Virus record (IMG/VR): IMGVR_UViG_3300010354_000414
Span: 1 to 29,431 of that record
Reading direction: 5' to 3' (one strand)
DNA length: 29,431 bases
Source: a virus
Shown: positions 1 through 9,000 of the stretch, piece after piece
Position numbering within the stretch: position 1 is the stretch's first letter
How the letters are laid out: the number at the start of each line of letters is the position of its first letter
The notes under the pieces: generated by a model
Databases searched by the model: none
Seen by the model: only the letters and a program-made list of their open reading frames with translations
What the model was told of the DNA's origin: nothing
Program-made: the position numbers and the translations under genes

Positions 1-1
1 G

Positions 2-3000
2 TTAGACAACAGAGGAAATTCACCAACAAGACCATTTGTAAGCATCCAGAGAGCTTTCCTTGAGGTAGCAAGATTCTCGTATTCCCCAGGCATTGATAAT
101 GATCGTTTTGATCAATTCACAATTATGTTGTCTCCTGGTGTACACCACATTGACAACCGCCCAGGCATAGAAGATGTAGAAAATCTTCCTATTTTTCAGT
201 ATAATCAAGCATTAGGCGAGTGGGAAACTAATTCTAATGTAAGTTTTGATTTAAGCGATCCAAATAACATTCTTTATAAGTTTAATGGACGTGATGGTGG
301 ATGTACTATTCCTAGAGGCACATCTCTCGTAGGTATGGATCTGCGTAGAACTCAACTACGTCCTTTGTATGTTCCTGATCCTGCTGACAAAGATGTTCCT
401 CGTTGTGCGCTATTCAATGTAACTGGTGGATGCTATTTCTGGCAATTTACTATTCAAGATGGTGATCTTTCTTCCAATTCACCACTATATGATTCTGCTG
501 CTGGTATCGGTAAGGTTTACACACAACCAAATGATACTGTTACTAAGGTAGTACCAGAATTCTCTCACCACAAGATTACAAACTTTGTTTTTGCTGATAG
601 ACAAGATTTAGGATTACTTTATAGAAAAATCGCTCATGTCTTCAGTGACTTTCAACCACCTATTGATGATGTTTATGTAGAAGGTCAAACTCTTCCTGTA
701 ACCGAGTATTGGTCTTCAACCACCACCTATACTGCTGGTGATAAAGTTCTTTATAATGGTCAAGCATATCAGGCTACATCATCATCAACAAATTCAAGAC
801 CAACAACAAACCCAAATAAGTGGGCATTGATGGTCATTCGCAATAGAGAATTTGATTTTAGAGTACAAGAAAATAGAATCGTTGGTCCTCTACAGGATGC
901 TGTTCGTATTGATGAAGCAAGAATTGATGATTCTTCGCCTGCTGGTATTGCCACTTTAACTGTACGTACCAAAATTAATCATGGGTTCTTCCCTGGTCAG
1001 TATGTTGCTATTACCAATAATGGTTTGAATGATACTCTAAATGGAGTATTCCAAGTTGCTAGTATCAGTCCAACAGACCCTAAGGTATTCACATACAGAG
1101 TTGCGGCAACCGCTACTGGTCTTGGACTTGTAAGCGGCACAACTTACACTTCTGCTTCATCCCCTGCTCTCGATACTAATGCCACCGTACAGGCGGAAGT
1201 AGATAGCGTAGAATCGGCATCACCATACGTCTTCAACGTTTCGATTCGTTCGACTTGGGGTATTTGTGGTATCTGGGCAGATGGTAAGAAAGCCACTGGA
1301 TTCAAATCCATGGTTATTGCTCAGTACACTGGTGTTTCGCTACAGAAAGACGACCGTGCGTTCATTCGCTACGATGAGTTTAGCAACACTTGGAACCAGG
1401 CACCACTAACTGACGCATTTGCTACCACTCCTTATCACATTAAGGGTGACGCATATTGGAAAGATGACTGGAGAAACTTCCACGTTAAGGCATCTGATGA
1501 CTCCTTCATTCAGTGCGTTTCGATCTTCGCTGTGGGTTTTGCTGATCACTTCCTGATGGAGTCTGGTGGTGATATGTCTATCACCAACTCGAACTCAAAC
1601 TTCGGTAACACCTCCCTACATGCTATTGGATATAAAGGTTTTGCTTTCAACCAAGATAAGGGTGGATATGTTACAGATATTATTCCACCAAAATCACTGT
1701 CTACATTAAAAACAATTAGGAAGCAATATTATACATTTGATGTACCTCTAGTAAGAGGCACTTCACTGAATCCAAACTCAACAAGATTGTATCTTGGTTC
1801 TGAAGATGCTCGCAATCCTGAGGATCGCCCAGCAGCATCTATTGATGGTTATCGTTTGGGTGCCAAGAGAAATGAGAAAATCTATGTCAAATTAGATGCT
1901 TCTGGTGCTAAATCAGCTGATTTAATTCACTCTGGTTTTAAAAAGTGGACAGCATCACTCTCGACTTTAAATCCAACTGGCGTTGGTTTTACAACTGAGT
2001 ATAATTTAAGACAGGATGCTGCTAATTTAATTGACGCAAACAAGACATTCATTCAAGCAGAAGCTTTTGGGTATATTTTGGAAAAATATCCAAATCTTCA
2101 GAATATTTCCTACGTTAATCCAAATATTACAGCAGAAACTGGTCGTTACAGAGACGCAAGTAATCTAATCAAAGCAAACCGTCAAGAAATCATTGACTAT
2201 GCTTTCACGCAAATGCAGACAGCATATCCAGCATTTACTGTTCCTGGTGGAGTAAATGCCAATGAAAAGTGTAAGCGTGATATTGGATACATTGTAGATG
2301 CTATCGCCAATGACTTATATACTGGTGGCAACTCAAATATGATTGATGCCACAAAGGCATACTTTACATCTACTGGCACTCCACTTAGCAACGGTCTTGC
2401 TGGAGAGGAAACTCAGTCAGTTTTTGCTTTTAATAGAGCAAAAGATTGGTGTAAGAAGGCAATCTCGAACCTATTAACCAATACATCACTACTCAATTCT
2501 CCATCTCTTGCTGCTTCTGGCACTACAATTACTGTAACTACTCTTTCTCCTCATAATTTACAACCAAATCAATTTGTGACGATTGGTGGTGCTACACAAA
2601 CAGCATTTAATGGAAAGTATCAAGTTCTTTCTGCTGGATTAACCAGTACTCAGTTTAGATATGTTGTTCCAACAGCTCCTGGAGTAAATAACGCTACTGG
2701 CGCTGTATATGTTTCTACTATCACAATTGATCCAATCAACGATGATGTAACCGTTGGTAGATTTAAAGACGGCAGCAAATTAATTACCTCAAACCGCCAA
2801 GAAATTATTGATAGAGCATCAGCAGAGATTGCTGTTCAGTTCCCCGATTTCTATTATCCTGGAGATCCTCAAACAACATCAATCTCTCGTTACAAAGACG
2901 CTTATCGCCTAATTCAGCAAAATAAGCAAGAGATTGTTGACGGAGCATACGCAGAAATCGCCATTCAGTATCCTACTTTCACCAATCCAGACCCTGTTAA

Positions 3001-6000
3001 GTGTAAGCGTGATATTGAGTTCTTTATTGATGCTGTTTCGCTTGATATTTCACTTGGTAGTGGTAACGTATATACACGCAAATTTGTTCAACAATATTTT
3101 ACTAATGCTACTACACTGCTTCCAAATGGATTAGCAGGCGAAATTGATCAGTCAAATGCTGCTTTTGTTGCGGCTCGTAATTTGATGAAGTCCGCGTTGA
3201 CTAATCAACTAACAATCAAAGATACTACTGTTACTTCTGGACCAGCAAACTACAGTGGAACTGGCGGAAATATTCCAAATACAAGTCCCAATTCATGTGC
3301 TGATGTAAGATTAGCAATCGATAGTCTTACCTTTATTGTTACTTCTAATTTAAGCGCAGGAAATATCACAAATCTTGTTGCTGAAGAGCGTTCAACAGTT
3401 GTTCCAGCGGGAGAACTCAAGTGTAAGCGTGACATCGGTTACATTGTTGATTCTATCGCACAAGACCTCTTCTGGGGTGGTAACGAGTTCACTGTTGGTG
3501 CTGTAAGAGAGTATTTCACACAAGCAGGCGCTCCAATTTCTAATGGATTAGTTGGCGAATCAGCAGAATCTGTTGTTGCTTTTAACAAAGCAAGAGATTG
3601 GTGTAAGAGAGCTCTTACTAATCAACTATACACAAAGAATCTTGCTCTATCAATTGGTCCCGCAACCGTTGGTGGTTCTGGTGGTAATGTTTCTTACAAT
3701 GCCTCTGGAAACGGTGCTACCTGTACAGATGTACAATCAGCAGTAGATTCTCTATTCTCAATTGTCACCAGCGTTGTCAATGCTGGCAGTATTTCTGGTC
3801 TCCCAGCGGTAGACAATGGTGATTCTGATTGTGCTAATGTAAGACAGACTATTGATACTCTCACAAATATCATTACAACCACTCTTCTTGCTGGCAATAC
3901 AAATAATTTACCAGTTAGAAATCCAGGTCCATGGTCTCAAGTTAGTGAAGCAAGCAAGTGTAAGCGAGACATTGGATATATTGTAGAAGCAATTACTTCC
4001 GACCTAAGATTGGGTGGTAATGTCAATACAATTAATGCTGCTGAAGCATATTACACTGGCAACAATCTAGATTATATTGAAAACGAAAAACTAGAAACTC
4101 TTGATGCTTATCGTTATGTAAGAGATTTGGCGATTTCTTCGATGAGAAATCACAATACTTATCTACCTAACGCAAGTACAACTTCTGGATCGCCTATTGT
4201 TACGGTAGGCAGCACAGTTGGATTGGCGGTTGGCATGAGAGTTCGTAGTGTCAATACCATTCCTACATCATCATCAAGCACTATAGCTTATACTACAACA
4301 ATTCCATCAACAGCATACATTAAAAAAATTGGTGATGGAACAAATGGACTATCATCTAATCAAATTCAACTTGGAACTCAAGGAAGTAAATTAGACTTTG
4401 GATCTACAGTTAACGCAACAGCAACTTCAACTGGTGTTAATTTGTATGTTGAATTCACTCAAGGAGTTTGGGCTAATACTTTAAGTCCAAGCACTGATTC
4501 TAGTGTCATTCAAGATTACAATTATCTAGCTGCTGGTGATCCTGCTACTGGTGCTCCAGGCGGCGAATGTGCTTCAACTGCTAGCACAATTGTAAACTTC
4601 TATCAAATTCTATCTACTATTATTAATAGTGGTATTGGAACAGTTCCAAGAGTAGCTTCTTCTATCAATACTGGTGCTTTGGCACAAAGAGCTACACTCT
4701 TTAGTTTGACAGAATATGATAGCAATGGATTGCCAACTTCAAACCCACACCAGTTAGAAACTGGAACTCCTATTAGACTTGTTCCAAGAGCAAAATCTGG
4801 TGTTAATGTAGACAAACGCTTGATTCGTCTTCCTAAAGGATTTGACACAAATACTGTATACTATGTTATTTCTCCAGGAAGAATTACCGATCCATTTAAT
4901 TACTCTACAATTGGTTCATTTAATGGTTCGAATCAACAAAATCTATTATTAGCAACTAGTGAAGAAAACGCTGCTGCTGGCATCTACATTTATTCATCTG
5001 AAACTGATGGAATTGACGCAAATGTAGAAATCGATATTTATCAGTATGTTCTTGATGTTAACTATGATCTACATCAGTATCAAACAAAAGTTGCTGCTGG
5101 ATCTAGTACAATTCTAGAAACTGATAGACCACATGCTTTCGATAGACCATCAACAAACGTAGAACCACAATTAGTATTCTTCCGTGTTGGTTCTGACATT
5201 ACTGGTTCATCACTTCCAACTCTTTCTCAGCAATTTGGTGGAACCACTATTTCTGGTAAAAATCTTTATTTTGTTCGTTATGTTAACAGCACTAGATTTA
5301 CAATTCACGAAACATTAGCAAATGCTCGTGATAACATTGCGCCTGTTTCATTCCAACCAGGAAGTACATCAGTATTCTATACATTCTGCAACAAGCGTAG
5401 ATCACCACTTAGATATGATCCTAAGATTGGTACTGCTGCTTCAGATGGTTGCTGGTATCTAGAAACTTTATCTGCTGGAAATACAATTATTCCCAGAATT
5501 AAATTATCTGATTATGCTGGTAGACTAAGAACAACAGATTCATATTTTGAAAGAATTGAAGATAGCAGAACTAAAGAAGATAGAATCTATCGTTTGCGTT
5601 ATGTAATTCCTAAAAATCTTAAAACAGTCCGCGATCCAATTAGAGGATTTGTACTCAAGATTCGTACAGACGAAAAGAGAAGACTTTTACCACAAAAAAT
5701 TCTTCTTAAGCCAACTTCAACTGGCGCAGATACTGCGACATTCCTTGCTCCTGTAACTGGAGAAAGACTCGGATTAACCAGAGCAGAACAACTAGTATTG
5801 AATCCAAACTTTACTTCTACTTATGATCCTTCTGCTTTCGGCAATCCAAAGAGACTTGAAACTAACTCAAAAGTATCTTTCACGATTCAATCGGCAAGAA
5901 AAGTTTTAGTAAATAACAAAAATTATTTACAGGTAACTGCTTTTGATGTTGGAATTGATGCTGAAGCATATAAGACAAAACTATTTACTACCGTAAGAAT

Positions 6001-9000
6001 CACTTCTCCAGAAGGTGGTAATGGTGTATTTGTTTCCAGCGTTCCTAATTCAAACAGCACAAACTTAATTTCTTGGACTGGTAATTGTTCAGGAAGTGGT
6101 TATGTACATGGATATTTTGCTTATGAGAATAATTACTACATGATCTTGAAGGATCTTGCTGGTAATTCTAATATTGATTATAGCAATACAACTCCAACAG
6201 TCTTTACTCAAGGATCTGTAACTGCTACTCTAATCAGTGAACCAAATGATGGAAGATCGGATATTAATAATAATCCATATGTTGTTGAGGGAGCAAACGT
6301 CTATACATTAACTCCTGGTGATAGAGTAAATGATGATAACGGTGTATCTTACACGATCGCTAGTGTAGAAGATGTTTCTGATATGGAAAGCACTTTCTAT
6401 ATCTTTGATGTCAACACAATTCGTAGAAGAATCGCTGGGCAACAAGATGGAGTTTATTACCTAACTTGTGTAAGAGGTAATATTTCTCCATATCCAACTG
6501 GATCTGGAGTTGGCGAAAACTTTAGAAACTTTAAGTTCTCTCAACCAATTTCTAAGTTGTATCCAGAGTTCTATAAGAACGATCCAGAATGGTATAAGGG
6601 TGTAGATTTGACAACTACAACTCTTTCAGACCCACCTCCAACAGTTTCTACAGCAGATAACTATGTTCACGGTCTAGTTACAGTTAACGATGCCAAGAAC
6701 AGCTTGACTAAGGAAATGGTTCTTGACTTTGTTCAAGATCCTGGAACTGGTGGATATACTTTCACTGGTACTGCTGCGATTCAAGCTCAATCAGGTTCTG
6801 CTTCTGCTGGTTCTGAATCAAGGAGAATTCCTATCAACGGAACTTCTCAGTATCCCACTGAAGGAAAACTCTATGTAGAACTTCGTCGCCCATCTATTGC
6901 TCGTTCTGGCAACCATACATTTGAATATCTAGGTTTCGGTCCTGGTAACTACTCCACTGGTTTCCCCGCAAGACAGGAAATTATTCTTACGGATGTTCAA
7001 GACTTCTACGCACAAGCTAAGCGTCAAGATGCTGGTATTGTATTCTACACTGGTTTAAACTCTAATGGTAACCTTTATATTGGTAATCGCAAGATCAATG
7101 CTATCACAGGCGAAGAAACGTTCCTAGAGTCTGCTAAACTTGTAGAGTCTTCGGATGAGGCGGATGTAATCGGTGGATTGGTAACGACATTTGATACCGC
7201 TGTAACGTTCAACGAAATTATTACAGTTAATGGATCTGAAGGCAAGGGAGAAAGTTTCTTCAATGCTCCGATCGTAATTAATAACACTACTGCGTTTGGT
7301 TCCGTTGAAAACTTCCCATCACTGAAGATTGTAACTGGCGAAGGAACAGTTGTTGGTTATGATCCTTATCTCGAAATTAATATTTCCCAGCAAAAGACTG
7401 GCGATATTATTCTCCACCAGGGAAGAATCCAGACAACTGTGGTTGATTTCAATCCACGAGGATTGCAAGATTATCAAATTATGACAGCGTTATCTAACGT
7501 AACGCCAGATCTTTCTAGCACATTTGGATCAGGACAATTACAGAATACTAACTTTGGAACTAAGTTCCCTCTAGTGTCTGGATTGATGCAGTTAAAGGGA
7601 AATCAAACACTGTTTACTGGTTCTCTAGGTTGGATTTATGCGAATGATTATATTCGTATTGAAAATCGTTCTGGTGGTGGATTTAACGCACAAGTAATTG
7701 GCATTCAAGGTGCTTCTTCTGGTACTATTGTTAGACTAACATGGAATGTTGGTATTACTAATACAGCATTACAAATTTCTTCCTCATCTCAAATTCGTAT
7801 CACTGGCGCCACAGGTGCCCTTGCTCCTTTGAATGGAGTGTGGCCTGTTTATAGTGCTGTTGGAACTCCATTTGTTCCTACTGCTAATTTTGTTAATATT
7901 ATTGTCAATGCTAATCTTCCACTATATACTGCTATTCCTCTTCCAAATAATGGATATCCAGTTGATGCCACTGCTCAACCAAATATTGTAATCGAAAGAT
8001 CAAAAGCAGCATTTAAAGAATTTGGTGTTCTTGGTTCTGAAGCAATCAGAACGGAAACAGAAGCGATTGGAGATTACAAGTTAGGTATTAACACAGTTGC
8101 TCGTTCTGCTCATTCAGCACATCAAACTGCTTTTGTTTCTGCTGAAACAACACCAAGAGCAAACCTTGATGTTGTTGGTACAGCCTTCATTAGTGGCAAG
8201 AAGATTCTTTCTTACCTCACAGAAACAGGAACGACCAAGACACAAACCAATAGAGATGACGCATTCATTGTAGGTGGCGATAGTGCTAATCCGCTCACCA
8301 CTGCTGCTACTCTAAGAATTTCTACTAATAATAATGGTAGGGTTGGTATTAATGTAAACAACGCAGATCTTGATAGAACTTTAGTTGTTTCTGGAAATGG
8401 TAGAGTTACTGGAGATTTTAGATTCCAATCAGATATTGAAGTTAATGGTGGTGACATCACAACAACAAACGCTGTATTTAATATCGCAAATGAAGCAAAC
8501 GCCTTAACGTTCTCTGCTGGTGCTAATGCTACTACAGCAAATCTGTTTAATACTGCTACTAATTCACAAGTAGTAAATATTGGATCTTCGGTTGCGAATG
8601 CTGCGACGTTAAACGTTCATAACAATTCATATAATTCCATTGTAAATATTGGTACTGTTCCTCAAGTAACCAATCCAGCTACACCTACATCTCCTCCTTC
8701 TTCTATCATCACAATCGGTGGTGGTATAAACAATCCTGCCCAAAGCATTTTCAGAGTTAAAAATTATCAAACGGTATTAGAAGGTACTCTTGAAATACAA
8801 GGCAACCAACTTTTAGCTACAACTCCCACGCAAGAGTTTACATTATTCCCAACCAATTTAACATCGATTAAGATTGCTCCTACCGCTGGAAATGTCGAAA
8901 TTGGTGGAACTGCTGGAACAACTGTACTTAAAAATGGGTTGAGGGTAAATAATAAAGCAACATTTGAAAGTGATATTGAACAAAACGGAGGATTCAGAAA

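Noticed and set aside
125-127. ATG at 125 as start of the giant gene
   Set aside because: The frame is open back to the left edge and the upstream residues (DNRGNSPTRPFVSIQRAF) read as ordinary protein.
2268-4000. Repeated DNA motif resembling a direct-repeat or CRISPR array
   Set aside because: The repeats follow the reading frame, vary at third positions, are irregularly spaced and encode CKRDIG units.
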